Origin: Chromohalobacter israelensis | GTDB taxonomy: Bacteria; Pseudomonadota; Gammaproteobacteria; Pseudomonadales; Halomonadaceae | NCBI GenBank assembly: GCA_000761475.1 | Contig: JQNW01000001.1 | Span: forward strand, 372,001 to 436,000 | Direction of reading: 5' to 3' | Length of the DNA: 64,000 nucleotides | Shown here: in pieces, positions 8,976 through 18,176 of the stretch | Layout: each line of letters begins with the position of its first letter | How positions within the stretch are numbered: the first letter of the stretch is position 1 | Notes under the pieces: model-generated | Told to the model about the DNA's origin: nothing | The model's input: the letters and a program-made list of their open reading frames with translations, nothing else | Databases searched by the model: none | Position numbers and translations under genes: made by a program

Positions 8976-11135
8976 CTACCGCCGGACGGCGGCCTCGTCG
9001 CTCGGCGTGACGCTGCGCTCGAGCAGCTGAGCGCCGAAATCCTGTTCCAGCATCTGAATATGCGGGTCGCGGCGCAGGGCTTCAACCGCCTGGGCATGAC
9101 GTGCCTGCGCCAGCCGCTCGCCTTGCGCACGCGGCGTTTCCCAGCCCTCGGGAATCGCCGCCACCGTGACGTTCAAGCGTCGGGCCACGCCCTGCTCGGC
9201 CAGCGCCTTGGTCATGCGCTCGACGTGCACGTCCGCCAGCATCGCCGACTGCGACGGGTCCAGACGCAACGTCAAGGTATCGCCGTCGTCCTCCTCGACG
9301 ATGCAATGCGCCGCCAGGTTGCGTGTCAGCCCGCCCAGTCCCAGCGACGCGAAGCTGGCCAGCCAGCGGGCATGATCGAACGCCCCGGTGTCGGGCGTGG
9401 CGACGGCAGGCGCCTGTGCCGTGGGCGCCGGGGCGCCGGCATCCTCGGCAACCTCCGTAGCCGGCGCGTCGGGCGCGCTCGGCGGCTCGGGAGGAGCCGA
9501 TATCTCGTCGGCGGGCATCTGGGCATCGTCGAGCGCCCAGGGGGGCGTGTCGTCCACGTCGACGGCGCCATCGGCATCCGCCTGGCGCTGCGCCTCGTCC
9601 TCGAGCGCGTCCTCGGCGGCGATCGCCTGGGCGTCGGCCACAGGCGGCACCGCCTCCGTCACCGGCGCGGCAGGCTCGGGGGGAGCGGCAGCGGCCGATT
9701 CGATGTCAGGCGGTGCGCTTTCCAGCGGCTCGTTGTCAAATGCCTGCGCTGCAAACGACTCGGATTCCAACGCCCCCGGGGCGGCTGGCTCGTCGGCGGG
9801 CGACGCAGACGATGCATCGGCACCTGCCGCGGCGCCATGTTCGCCCCCGGCGACGGGAGCCTGGGCATCGGGGCTCGGCGGCGGAGGGGTCAGTGCGTCA
9901 TCGGCAGCGGGCGGTGGCGTATCGGCAGGCGACGGCTGACTCGGCGCCGCTGCGGGCTGGCCGGGCGCGTCCGCCGCCGGGGTGCTCGCTGCGGCCGCGC
10001 CTTCCGCCGCACCGCGAATCGGCAACGGCGTCTGCGGCGGCTTGGGCACGCCCTGGGGGCGGAACGCCAGCATGCGCAGCAGAGTCATTTCCAGCGCGGT
10101 GCGCGGGTCCGGCGCGCTTTCCATGTCGCCGCGCCCCTGCAGGGCGATCTGATAGTAGAGCTGCACGTCTTCGGCAGTAAAGCGTGCGGCCAGGGGCAGC
10201 AGGATATCGCGGTCGCCGTGGCTGTTGTCCAGCGCATCCGGCACCATCTGGGCGATCGCCAGGCGGTGGAAGATGCCCGCCAGGTCATCGAGAATGCCGG
10301 CGAAATCCGGCCCTTGCTCGGCCAGGCTGGCGACCTCCTGCAGCACGCGCGCGGCATCGATCTCGGCCAGCGCCTCGGCCAGCGCCAGCAGATGGCGGTG
10401 ATCGAGCGTACCCAGCATCGCGGCGACATCGGCATGACGCACCTCGCCCTGCCCAAAGGCGATGGCCTGGTCGGTCAGGCTCATGGCATCGCGCATCGAC
10501 CCATCGGCCGCCTTGCCGAGCAGCCACAAGGCCTGCTCGTCATAGGCCACCGACTCGGCCTGCAGAATATGCGACAGATGCCCCACCACGCGCTCGGGCG
10601 GCATGTTCTTGAGCGTGAACTGCAGGCAACGCGAAAGCACCGTCACCGGCAGTTTCTGCGGATCGGTGGTCGCCAGCAGGAACTTGACGTGGGGCGGCGG
10701 CTCTTCGAGCGTCTTGAGCAGTGCGTTGAAACTGTGCGTGGAAAGCATGTGCACCTCGTCGATGAGGTACACCTTGTAGCGCCCCTGGGTCGGCGCGTAC
10801 TGCACGTTGTCGAGAAGCTCGCGGGTATCCTCGACCTTGGTGCGGGAGGCGGCATCGACCTCGATCAGGTCGACGAAACGCCCCTCGTCGATCTCCCGGC
10901 AGGTTTCGCACTCACCGCACGGCACCGAGGTCACGCCCTGCCGGCAGTTCAGGCACTTGGCGAGAATCCGCGCCAGCGTCGTCTTGCCGACGCCGCGCGT
11001 GCCGGTGAACAGATAGGCATGGTGAAGACGCCCCTGATCGAGCGCGTTGACCAGCGCGCGCGAGACGTGCTCCTGGCCGACCAGTTCATGAAACGTGCGC
11101 GGGCGCCATTTACGGGCCAGAACCTGGTAACTCAT
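8976..11135 (-). CDS. dnaX: DNA polymerase III subunit gamma/tau
   Basis: 719 residues. The AAA+ clamp-loader core has Walker A GTRGVGKTT (45-53), a zinc site with Cys64, 73, 76 and 79, Walker B LIDEVHM (DEVH 126-129), and the sensor/arginine finger region VLSRCLQF. Domain III ends near residue 370. A long Ala/Pro/Glu linker (about 375-585) follows, then the tau C-terminal domain that contacts the polymerase (about 590-719). I looked for an A-rich slippery site of the E. coli kind that would make gamma by frameshifting, and found none in the GC-rich linker. It heads the ybaB-recR-rnd-ycgL-ycgN run. Confidence 0.95.
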   Translation of the reverse strand: MSYQVLARKWRPRTFHELVGQEHVSRALVNALDQGRLHHAYLFTGTRGVGKTTLARILAKCLNCRQGVTSVPCGECETCREIDEGRFVDLIEVDAASRTKVEDTRELLDNVQYAPTQGRYKVYLIDEVHMLSTHSFNALLKTLEEPPPHVKFLLATTDPQKLPVTVLSRCLQFTLKNMPPERVVGHLSHILQAESVAYDEQALWLLGKAADGSMRDAMSLTDQAIAFGQGEVRHADVAAMLGTLDHRHLLALAEALAEIDAARVLQEVASLAEQGPDFAGILDDLAGIFHRLAIAQMVPDALDNSHGDRDILLPLAARFTAEDVQLYYQIALQGRGDMESAPDPRTALEMTLLRMLAFRPQGVPKPPQTPLPIRGAAEGAAAASTPAADAPGQPAAAPSQPSPADTPPPAADDALTPPPPSPDAQAPVAGGEHGAAAGADASSASPADEPAAPGALESESFAAQAFDNEPLESAPPDIESAAAAPPEPAAPVTEAVPPVADAQAIAAEDALEDEAQRQADADGAVDVDDTPPWALDDAQMPADEISAPPEPPSAPDAPATEVAEDAGAPAPTAQAPAVATPDTGAFDHARWLASFASLGLGGLTRNLAAHCIVEEDDGDTLTLRLDPSQSAMLADVHVERMTKALAEQGVARRLNVTVAAIPEGWETPRAQGERLAQARHAQAVEALRRDPHIQMLEQDFGAQLLERSVTPSDEAAVRR

Positions 11136-11329
11136 ACCGTGAGGATGTCCTTGCAGATCGGGCCGATTCCCACGTGCAGCACCGAACGCTCGGTACGGAG
11201 GGAACCCATTGAAACGTCCATTCTAGCGGCTAGCGGAGACTTCGACGAGGGGCGAGCCAAGATGGGATCACTGGCGGCGACACGGCGGGAGGCGAGACGG
11301 GAGATGACCCGGCACGGGCCCAGAATGGA

Positions 11330-11439
11330 GGCAGCCCCGCCAGCCACATCCCGGCACACGCATCCACCACTACCGTTGCTCCCTTCCGGGCCTGGCGGGG
11401 TTCGCGGCTTAGCGTTGCGGGAGGACCGACGGGGCCACC
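11330..11439 (-). ncRNA. ffs: 4.5S signal recognition particle RNA
   Basis: The minus strand carries a close relative of E. coli 4.5S RNA. It has the symmetric-loop motifs flanking the tetraloop (CAGGCCCGGAAGGGAGCA, with GGAA loop) and the downstream GCGTGTGCCGGGATGT strand facing CTCCCGCAACGCT. The ends pair as GGTGGCCCCGTC with GGCGGGGCTGCC, 12 base pairs including GU wobbles, which fixes the ends at about 11439 and 11330. It binds Ffh and targets membrane proteins to FtsY. It lies upstream of dnaX on the same strand. Confidence 0.93.
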
Positions 11440-11657
11440 ACAGTGCATCCGGTTGACGAGCGTCTTGCCAAAGGTCGCCACCGAAACGTTCGAACATGAG
11501 GAAAACGCCATGCGCTTTCAATGACTTGCCTCGAACGCCGCAGCACTATAACAGCGTGTCCGCCGGTCGGCAAGGCATCAAACAATCCAACGCCCACTCG
11601 ACATTATAGGCTAGGCTGGAAAGGCACGGCCCCTTCCCGCGTTCAAGGAGAATGACC

Positions 11658-12881
11658 ATGGAAAAATCCCCCGACAAGGGACATATCGCGCTACTGGGCT
11701 GGAGCCTCAACGCCGTCGAAGCCGCCGAGAACTTCGACCGCCGCTATGTGGTCGTGGCCCCCGAGTGGGCGGAAGACTACTGCAAGGAACACGCAATCCC
11801 CTACGTGCCCTGGAATTTCGAGCGCCTCAACGACCGTTCGATGGAAATCGCCGAAACGCTCAAGGACATGGGCGTCGACGTCGCCATTCCCCTGTACGAG
11901 GAAACCGTCGAGTGGGCCGGGGCGATCAACTCGGTACTGCTCGACAATCCGCGCCTCTACGGCCAGGCCCTGCTGCTGCGCGACAAGGCACTGATGAAGC
12001 GCCGTGCCCAGCTGGGCGGCATCCGCGTGGGCATCTTCGAGGAAGCCCACGACAAGGAAGATGTGATCCGCTTCCTCAAGCGCGTCAACCAGACCCTGCT
12101 CAAGCTCGACGGCGACCCCAACGACCCGATTCACCTCAAGGCCTTCGACAAGGCGGGGTGCCTGGGGCATCGCGTGATCCGCACCCCGGACGAAGTCGAT
12201 ACCATCCCCGAGGAAGAATTTCCGGTGCTCATGGAGTCCCACCTCGATGGTTGGGAGTTCGCCGTCGAGGCCTGGATCCATGACGGCAAGATCCGCTTTC
12301 TCAACATTTCCGAATACGTGACCCTCGGCTACTCGGTGTTCGTCCCGGCGACACCGGAACTCGAGCAGTATCGCGAGTCGATCACCCGTCAGATCGAGAA
12401 GCTGATCAAGACCTTCGATATCGATTTCGGGTTCGTCCATCCGGAATACTTCGTCACCAGCGACGGAGAAATGTACTTCGGCGAGGTCGCCTATCGCCCG
12501 CCCGGCTTCAAGGTCTTCGAACTGCTCGAGCGCGCCTACGGCTTCAATGCCTACCAGGGCCTGATCCTGGCCTTCGACCCCAAGACCACCGAGCAGGAGA
12601 TCACCGACTTCTTCCCCCGTGAAGTGGTCGACGCCAAGGGGGTCGCCGGCTGTTTCGGGGTCTATCCGCGCCGGCGCGTGGTCAGCCGCCTGCAGATGCC
12701 CGAGGAAACCGAGGATCATCCCTACTTCGAGTCCCATGAATTGACCGCGCCGCTCGAGGAAACCGTCACCAAGCGGACGGCCTTCGGTACGCACTGGGGG
12801 CTTCTGTACTTCTTCGGCGACGATCCCCACACCATGCGCGATCTGCTCAAGCGTCAGGAAGACCTGGACTTCTATGTATAA
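11658..12881 (+). CDS. ATP-grasp domain ligase of unknown substrate
   Basis: 407 residues. The N-terminal pre-ATP-grasp Rossmann part (about 1-110) has GHIALLGWSLNAVEAAE. The ATP-grasp domain follows, with FPVLMESHLDGWEFAVEAW, a strand FGFVHPEYF, and the metal/ATP motif YFGEVAYRPPGF. Such enzymes join a carboxylate to an amine or thiol through an acyl-phosphate. I prefer the ATG at 11658 because aaggag lies 7 bases upstream; another ATG at 11652 is too close to that site. The next gene follows after 33 bases with its own Shine-Dalgarno, so the two form an operon. The substrate cannot be read from sequence; the partner gene may act on the same product. Confidence 0.8.
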   Translation: MEKSPDKGHIALLGWSLNAVEAAENFDRRYVVVAPEWAEDYCKEHAIPYVPWNFERLNDRSMEIAETLKDMGVDVAIPLYEETVEWAGAINSVLLDNPRLYGQALLLRDKALMKRRAQLGGIRVGIFEEAHDKEDVIRFLKRVNQTLLKLDGDPNDPIHLKAFDKAGCLGHRVIRTPDEVDTIPEEEFPVLMESHLDGWEFAVEAWIHDGKIRFLNISEYVTLGYSVFVPATPELEQYRESITRQIEKLIKTFDIDFGFVHPEYFVTSDGEMYFGEVAYRPPGFKVFELLERAYGFNAYQGLILAFDPKTTEQEITDFFPREVVDAKGVAGCFGVYPRRRVVSRLQMPEETEDHPYFESHELTAPLEETVTKRTAFGTHWGLLYFFGDDPHTMRDLLKRQEDLDFYV

Positions 12882-12914
12882 TCGCGCCTGTACTCCTGGG
12901 CAAAAGGAGCCCTT

Positions 12915-14936
12915 GTGACGAGCCACGACGAACAAGCACCGGATGGCGCCAGGCTGGAGGCCGCCTTGGCCAAGCTCGACGAAGCGGTCGAGATTCTCGC
13001 CCATGCCCCCGATTTCGCCAAGCCTGGCAAGCTGCGCCGGGTCTTCGACGGCGCCCGCAAGGTGCTGCTGCAACCCGGCGGTGCCGCGGCCATCGAGCCC
13101 CGCGCCCAGGCGATCGAGGCCGCCGGCACCTTCGACGGCTCCGACTGGGCCAAGCCGCAGATCCTGGTGCCCTCGCTGACCGTATATTCGCTGAAGAGCG
13201 CGGAGAGCGACATCGTGGTGCTCGAGGCGCTCAGCGAACTACGCCTGCTCGCCGTGGCCCAGGGCCGTTACGCCCATGCGCTGATCTCCGCGGAACAGGC
13301 ACACCACTACCTCACCCAGGTGCTGGCGCTCAATCTCGAGCTGTTGTTCAGCACGCCCAGCGAGGCCGAGCGCGAAACCCAGGGCCGTCTGGCACAGTTG
13401 ACCCGCTCGCTGTTCGCACATCTGGCCGAGACCATCGGCTACGAACATGTGATCGACCAGTTGATCGACGAGATCTGGCGCATCCTGCAGCAACGCCCGA
13501 TCCAGGTCGATGCGATCAAGCGCATGATCACGCAGATCGCCATCTGCCAGGCCGACCCCGACATCGACCTCGGAGCCAGCGGTCAGGGCGCCGACCGCCT
13601 GGTCAGCAGCCTGTTCGGGGCGACCCAGGCATCCCGCGAGGATCCCGGCGTCGCGGTCTACCTGGAGCGCCTGCAAGCGATGGACAGCGGCGCTCTCCAA
13701 TACGAAGCCACCGGCTTCGCTCGCGCCATGCACGATACCGGGCTGGTCTCGGCCTATCATGCGGTACTGCTGCGCCACCTGCTCGACCAGGGGGACCACC
13801 TGCTGGCCGAGGCGCTGGGGCTGTCGGCCACCGGGCGCGACTGCCTGCTCTGCTACCGGCAGCTGGTGCAGGCGCTCATCGAGGAAAGCGTCTTTCCCGA
13901 GACGCCCCAGGCAGTGTACGGGCTGGCGCTGATGCTCGAACGGGGCATCCTCTATCAGCAGCCGCTCGCGCCCGCGCTGTGGCGGCAGATCAGCCTGCCG
14001 ATCTCGTCCTGGTCGCAGGAACGCATCCGCATGGCCTATGGCGACACCGCGTCGCCCCGCGCGCGCCTGCTGGAGGGGGTGCTGTGCATGCTCGGACTCC
14101 CGCTGGGGGTCGGTCAGGGCAACAACCCGACCTGCCAGTCGGCGCGCGCGCTGTCGATATGGGCCTACAACGATCCCGACTACCTGTTGCAGATGGTGAC
14201 CTGGGCGGCCCGCGACGACGAGATCGTCATGCATTTCGAGGGCATGCCGCTGTCGTCGATGGCCAGCCTGTCGGGCGTGGCCACGACCCTGCCCCTGGAC
14301 CTCGATCCGGTTTCGCTGATCGTGGTACCGCACCTCGATCGCATCTATGCCGAGATGGGGCGGCGCTGCGCGGGCCGCGAAGGCGATCCCCACCGCTGGG
14401 TCAATCCGGAGTTCCATGGCTGGTGGGCCGGGCGCGGCTTTCGCATCAACGTCGACGTGGAAACCGGCCAGCTCCACGAGCTCGACGCGTTCCTGCGTCA
14501 TTTCTATGCCAGCTATCACCCCTACTACAACGGCAACCAGCCGTTGATCCATCCGCAACCCGCCGGTATCGCGGTGACCGACAGCGCGGCACGCTTCATC
14601 GGCTGGCATGCCATCACCCTGCTGCGAGTCAACCTGGACCCCCAGGACGTGATGCGCGCCTATTTCTTCAACCCCAACAACGACAGCGGCCAGGACTGGG
14701 GAGACGGCGTCAAGGTCAGTACCGCCGGTTGCGGCGAGCGCTTCGGCGAGGCCTCGCTACCTTTCGAGCAATTCGCCTCGCGACTGTACATCTTTCACTA
14801 CGATCCGCTGGAACACGGCGAGCTGGCCAACGTCTCCCAGGCCGAACTCGACCGGGTGATCGGTCACGTCTACCGCAGCTGGGGCGCCGACCGGGTCCCC
14901 GCCACCGAACTGCAGGCGCATTGCTCGCCGTCCTGA
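12915..14936 (+). CDS. Large protein with possible papain-like catalytic arrangement, unknown function
   Basis: 673 residues from a GTG start preceded by aaaggag. The first 350 or so residues look all-helical. The C-terminal half holds NNPTCQSARALSIWA (Cys407), then GWHAITLLRV (His565), then YFFNPNNDSGQDWG (Asn586). The order Cys-helix, His followed by a strand, and Asn with a Trp-Gly after it, with Cys-His spacing of about 158 and His-Asn of 21, resembles papain-type peptidases (134 and 16 in papain). This is my inference from motif layout; I do not recognise the family. No signal peptide or membrane segment is visible. It is transcribed with the ATP-grasp ligase, so a ligase plus amidase or transferase pathway is possible. 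Confidence 0.6.
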   Translation: MTSHDEQAPDGARLEAALAKLDEAVEILAHAPDFAKPGKLRRVFDGARKVLLQPGGAAAIEPRAQAIEAAGTFDGSDWAKPQILVPSLTVYSLKSAESDIVVLEALSELRLLAVAQGRYAHALISAEQAHHYLTQVLALNLELLFSTPSEAERETQGRLAQLTRSLFAHLAETIGYEHVIDQLIDEIWRILQQRPIQVDAIKRMITQIAICQADPDIDLGASGQGADRLVSSLFGATQASREDPGVAVYLERLQAMDSGALQYEATGFARAMHDTGLVSAYHAVLLRHLLDQGDHLLAEALGLSATGRDCLLCYRQLVQALIEESVFPETPQAVYGLALMLERGILYQQPLAPALWRQISLPISSWSQERIRMAYGDTASPRARLLEGVLCMLGLPLGVGQGNNPTCQSARALSIWAYNDPDYLLQMVTWAARDDEIVMHFEGMPLSSMASLSGVATTLPLDLDPVSLIVVPHLDRIYAEMGRRCAGREGDPHRWVNPEFHGWWAGRGFRINVDVETGQLHELDAFLRHFYASYHPYYNGNQPLIHPQPAGIAVTDSAARFIGWHAITLLRVNLDPQDVMRAYFFNPNNDSGQDWGDGVKVSTAGCGERFGEASLPFEQFASRLYIFHYDPLEHGELANVSQAELDRVIGHVYRSWGADRVPATELQAHCSPS

Positions 14937-14950
14937 CCCCACCAACGACA

Positions 14951-14982
14951 GCCGCCCCGAACGGGGATCCGTCCGGGGCGGC
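14951..14982. terminator. Hairpin between convergent transcripts
   Basis: GCCGCCCCG (14951-14959) pairs with CGGGGCGGC (14974-14982) between the end of the 673-residue protein gene and the end of tctA, which converge here. No clear T-run follows on either strand. Confidence 0.5.
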
Positions 14983-15021
14983 TGACATCTCGCTTGCGGT
15001 GGGATGCGAGCGGCTGTGTGC

Positions 15022-16536
15022 TTACTCGGCGCCTTGCTGTGCGGCATTCATGCGCCGCCGCAGAATCGGGCCGACGATGTACGGCAGCACCAGGCCGACG
15101 AAGGCCACGACCCACAGACCGATCGCCAGACCACTGCCCCACAGCGCGGTCCAGTCGCCATCGGCGATGTCCAGGGTGTGACGCAGGTTCTTCTCCATCT
15201 CCGGGCCCAGCAGCAACCCGAGGATGATCGGCACCATGGGAATTTCCAGCTTGCGCAGGAAGTAGCCGAACACGCCGAAGGCCACCATGAAGTACAGGTC
15301 GAACGCGGAGTTGCTGATCGAGTAGATGCCCACGAACGCCACCATGGTGACGATCGGCAGCAGGTACTTGGGCGGTACCGACAGCAGCTTGACGAAGATA
15401 CCCACCAGGGGAATGTTGAGCAGCAGCAGCAGGAAGTTGCCGATCAACAGCGCCGCGATCACGCCCCAGACGATGTCGGCATTCTGGGTGAACATCAGCG
15501 GGCCCGGCGTGATGTTCATCGAGATCAGCAGCGCCAGCAGCACGGCGGTCGTGCCGCTGCCCGGCACGCCGAGAGTCAGCATGGGCACCAGCGCACCGCT
15601 CGAGGCCCCGTTGTTACCGGCCTCGGGACCGGCCACGCCGCGCGGATCCCCCTCGCCGAAGTAGCCCTTCTTGCCGACCACCTTCTTTTCGAGGGTGTAG
15701 CCGATGAAGCTGCCCAGCGAGGCGCCCGCGCCGGGCAGGACACCGGCAATGAAGCCGAGAATGCCGCCGCGGATGCTGGACGGCATGATCTCGCGGACTT
15801 CCTTGAAGGACAGCGTGAGCTTGTTGACCTTCATCGGTCCCTTGCCGCCACCGGCACGGTCCTCGATGAAGAACAGCAACTCGGAGATCGCGAACAGACC
15901 GACGATGGCGATGATGAAGTCGACGCCTTCATAGAGCTCCAGCACGCCGAAGGTGTAGCGCTGCGTGCCGGTGGAGTCGATGCCCACCGTGGCGATCATC
16001 AGGCCCAGGGCCGCGGCCAGTACCGTCTTGATGGGGTTCTTGCCGGTGATGCCGCCCAGGGTGGCGAAGGCCAGCACGAACAACGCGAAATATTCCGCCG
16101 CCCCGAAGGTCAGGGCGAACTTGGCCAGCAGCGGCGCCAGCAGGATGAGACCGATCGTGGCGATCAAGCTGCCCATGAACGACGCGATCGCCGAAATCGC
16201 CAATGCCTCGGCGGCCTTGCCCTTCTGGGCCATCGGGTAGCCGTCGAGACAGGTCATCATCGCCGGTTCGTCGCCGGGAATGTTGAGCAGTATCGACGAG
16301 ATGCGCCCCCCGTACATGGCACCGGCGTAGACCGACGTCAGCATGATCAGCGCGGTTTCCGGCGGCAGCCCCAGCGTGAAGGCCAGCGGAATCAGGATCG
16401 CCACGCCGTTGGCGGGCCCCAGCCCCGGCAATGCGCCGATCAGGGTCCCGAGAAAGGCCCCGATCAGGGCGAACATCAGGTTGTGCGGCGCCAGGGCGAC
16501 GCCGAACCCGTCGATCAGATAGCCCAGAGTTTCCAT
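15022..16536 (-). CDS. tctA: Tripartite tricarboxylate transporter, large permease TctA
   Basis: 504 residues with about 11-12 hydrophobic segments. It carries the family block GALPGLGPANGVAILIPLAF near residues 38-57, the MYGGRISSILLNIPGDE loop, and a second ALVPMLTLGVPGSG motif. TctA is the large membrane subunit of TTT uptake systems, which take up citrate or other carboxylates together with a periplasmic TctC receptor using an ion gradient. Its ATG overlaps the tctB stop as TGATG, so translation is probably coupled. Confidence 0.95.
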   Translation of the reverse strand: METLGYLIDGFGVALAPHNLMFALIGAFLGTLIGALPGLGPANGVAILIPLAFTLGLPPETALIMLTSVYAGAMYGGRISSILLNIPGDEPAMMTCLDGYPMAQKGKAAEALAISAIASFMGSLIATIGLILLAPLLAKFALTFGAAEYFALFVLAFATLGGITGKNPIKTVLAAALGLMIATVGIDSTGTQRYTFGVLELYEGVDFIIAIVGLFAISELLFFIEDRAGGGKGPMKVNKLTLSFKEVREIMPSSIRGGILGFIAGVLPGAGASLGSFIGYTLEKKVVGKKGYFGEGDPRGVAGPEAGNNGASSGALVPMLTLGVPGSGTTAVLLALLISMNITPGPLMFTQNADIVWGVIAALLIGNFLLLLLNIPLVGIFVKLLSVPPKYLLPIVTMVAFVGIYSISNSAFDLYFMVAFGVFGYFLRKLEIPMVPIILGLLLGPEMEKNLRHTLDIADGDWTALWGSGLAIGLWVVAFVGLVLPYIVGPILRRRMNAAQQGAE

Positions 16537-16991
16537 CAGCTTCCCTCCAGGACGCTAAACACGCCCAATGGCAAGGCCAGGTTGAGGGCGTAGGTGAACA
16601 GCAGGTAGACCACCACGCCGGCAACCGCGCCGGTCATGTAGGCACGCATCGGTGCCGCCCCCATGCGCCAGCACAAGGTGCCCACCGCCAGCAGCGTCGC
16701 GATGATGAACCCGAGCGGCTGGAGCAGCAGCGTGTAGGCGATCAGCACGGCCACGGCGATGACCAGCTCCAGCACGATACGCCCCTTGGGCCAGGCGTTG
16801 TCCGGGTCCGGCTTGACGATCAGATAAAGACTGGAAAGCGCCAGCACTACCGCAAGCACCTTGGGAAAAGTCTCGGGGCCGACCGACTCGGCCCCACCGA
16901 ACGGTTCCGGAAACTGCGTGGCGCCCCAGCCGTACGCGACGGCCAGGACGAGCAGCAGCACACCGCAGATACGGTCGTTGCGTTGGGTCAT
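16536..16991 (-). CDS. tctB: Tripartite tricarboxylate transporter, small permease TctB
   Basis: 151 residues with four hydrophobic segments, the size and topology of TctB. The N-terminus MTQRNDRICGVLLLVLAVAY and the loop with VGPETFPKVLA are typical of the family. The start at 16991 overlaps the tctC stop (ATGA), and the stop overlaps the tctA start. It works with TctA as the membrane part of the carboxylate transporter. Confidence 0.93.
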   Translation of the reverse strand: MTQRNDRICGVLLLVLAVAYGWGATQFPEPFGGAESVGPETFPKVLAVVLALSSLYLIVKPDPDNAWPKGRIVLELVIAVAVLIAYTLLLQPLGFIIATLLAVGTLCWRMGAAPMRAYMTGAVAGVVVYLLFTYALNLALPLGVFSVLEGS

Positions 16992-17977
16992 TGCTTGATC
17001 AGCCCGATTTCCTTGGAGAGCGACTGAATGTCCTGGATCTGCTGATGGACGAATTCCTCGAACTCGGCACCGCTGACGTGGAACGGCATCAGGCCATTGT
17101 TCTTCATGACCTTCTTCCATTCGTCGCTGGCGTAGAGCTCATCGACGGCATCGACCCAGTACTGCTTGGCCTCGTCGGAGATGTCCGCCGGCATGTAGAA
17201 GCCGCGCCAGTTCGGGCCTACGGCATCGATGCCCTGTTCCTTGGCGGTGGGGATGTCGCTGAACTCGCCGGGCAGGCGCTCATCGGCCAGCACGGCCAGC
17301 ACACGCAGGTCGCCGGATTCCATGAAGCCCTGAGCCTCGGTGATGTCGCCCGTGAAGGCATCGACATGACCGCCGACCACTTGAGTCATGGCCTCGCCAC
17401 CATTGTTGTAGGACAGATACGGAATCCGGGGCAGGTTATCGACATCCGCCGCCTGCGCCGCGATCAGCACCTTGAGATGGTCCCAGCCGCCCTTGGCGCT
17501 GCCACCGGCGAACTTCACCGAGCGCGGGTCTTCTTTCAGGGCTTCCATCAGCTCGTTGAGGTTCTGGTACGGCGAGTCCTTGGAGACGGCGATCACACCG
17601 TAGTCGGCGCCGAGAGCACCGATCCAGTTGACCATGTCGGCGTCCAGCCCCTGGAACTGACCTTGCGCCAGGCGCGTGGTGGTCGCCGTGGAGGCCGCCA
17701 CCAGCAGATGGTCGTCGCCGGCACGCTTGCTGACGGTGTGCGCGTAAGCGACACCGCCGCCTGCCCCCGCCATGTTGAGGGTCTGCACGCTGCCCGGCAC
17801 CATGTCGAGCTCTTCCATCACGTTACCCACGCTGCGGCAGGTGAAATCCCAGCCGCCGCCCGGATCGGAGGGCGCGATGCACTCGACCTTGCCGGACGGT
17901 TCGAATGCCATGGCGCTGCTGGCACCCAATGTCAGCGCAGCGGCCATGACCAGTTTGAGCGGCGTCTTGAAAGCCAT
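16988..17977 (-). CDS. tctC: Tripartite tricarboxylate transporter receptor TctC
   Basis: 329 residues. A clear signal peptide ends near ASSAMA (about residue 24). The mature part starts with a first beta strand and the APSDPGGGWDFTCR ligand loop, and has the AGAGGGVAYAH and GGSAKGGWDH motifs of the TctC/Bug periplasmic receptors. These bind carboxylates and deliver them to TctAB. The aagggagataacaaca leader gives a strong ribosome binding site. It is the first gene of tctCBA, divergent from the regulatory operon starting at 18177. Confidence 0.94.
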   Translation of the reverse strand: MAFKTPLKLVMAAALTLGASSAMAFEPSGKVECIAPSDPGGGWDFTCRSVGNVMEELDMVPGSVQTLNMAGAGGGVAYAHTVSKRAGDDHLLVAASTATTTRLAQGQFQGLDADMVNWIGALGADYGVIAVSKDSPYQNLNELMEALKEDPRSVKFAGGSAKGGWDHLKVLIAAQAADVDNLPRIPYLSYNNGGEAMTQVVGGHVDAFTGDITEAQGFMESGDLRVLAVLADERLPGEFSDIPTAKEQGIDAVGPNWRGFYMPADISDEAKQYWVDAVDELYASDEWKKVMKNNGLMPFHVSGAEFEEFVHQQIQDIQSLSKEIGLIKQ

Positions 17978-18032
17978 TGTTGTTATCTCCCTTGCACGAG
18001 ATTGAAATGGGTTGCGGGCAACCTGACATTTA

Positions 18033-18050
18033 CCTTACAGTTCTGTAAGG
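18033..18050. promoter_or_regulatory. Perfect palindrome, likely operator between tctC and the regulator operon
   Basis: CCTTACAG and CTGTAAGG are separated by TT, giving an 18-bp perfect palindrome about 55 bases upstream of tctC and 127 bases upstream of the IclR gene. Its position fits an operator for the divergent IclR-type or TctD-type regulator. The binding protein is an inference. Confidence 0.6.
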
Positions 18051-18176
18051 CAGAACATCGTTCCCTTGAGCGGAAAACTAGGCATGTCGGACACGAGCGT
18101 CAACGCTCAAGACGCCGTTCGCGACTAAAGTTGAATGCTGCCGTGCAGGCGGCACGAATCGCTGGAGAGTCCCGCC

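Noticed and set aside
8976-11135. Programmed frameshift in dnaX producing gamma
   Set aside because: No A-AAA-AAG-like heptamer is present in the linker region; the sequence there is GC-rich.
8430-11456. A 1008-codon open frame on the plus strand opposite dnaX
   Set aside because: It is antisense to the clear dnaX, ybaB and recR reading frames and the ffs RNA; its composition is the His/Arg/Gln-rich bias of reverse-complement GC-rich coding DNA.
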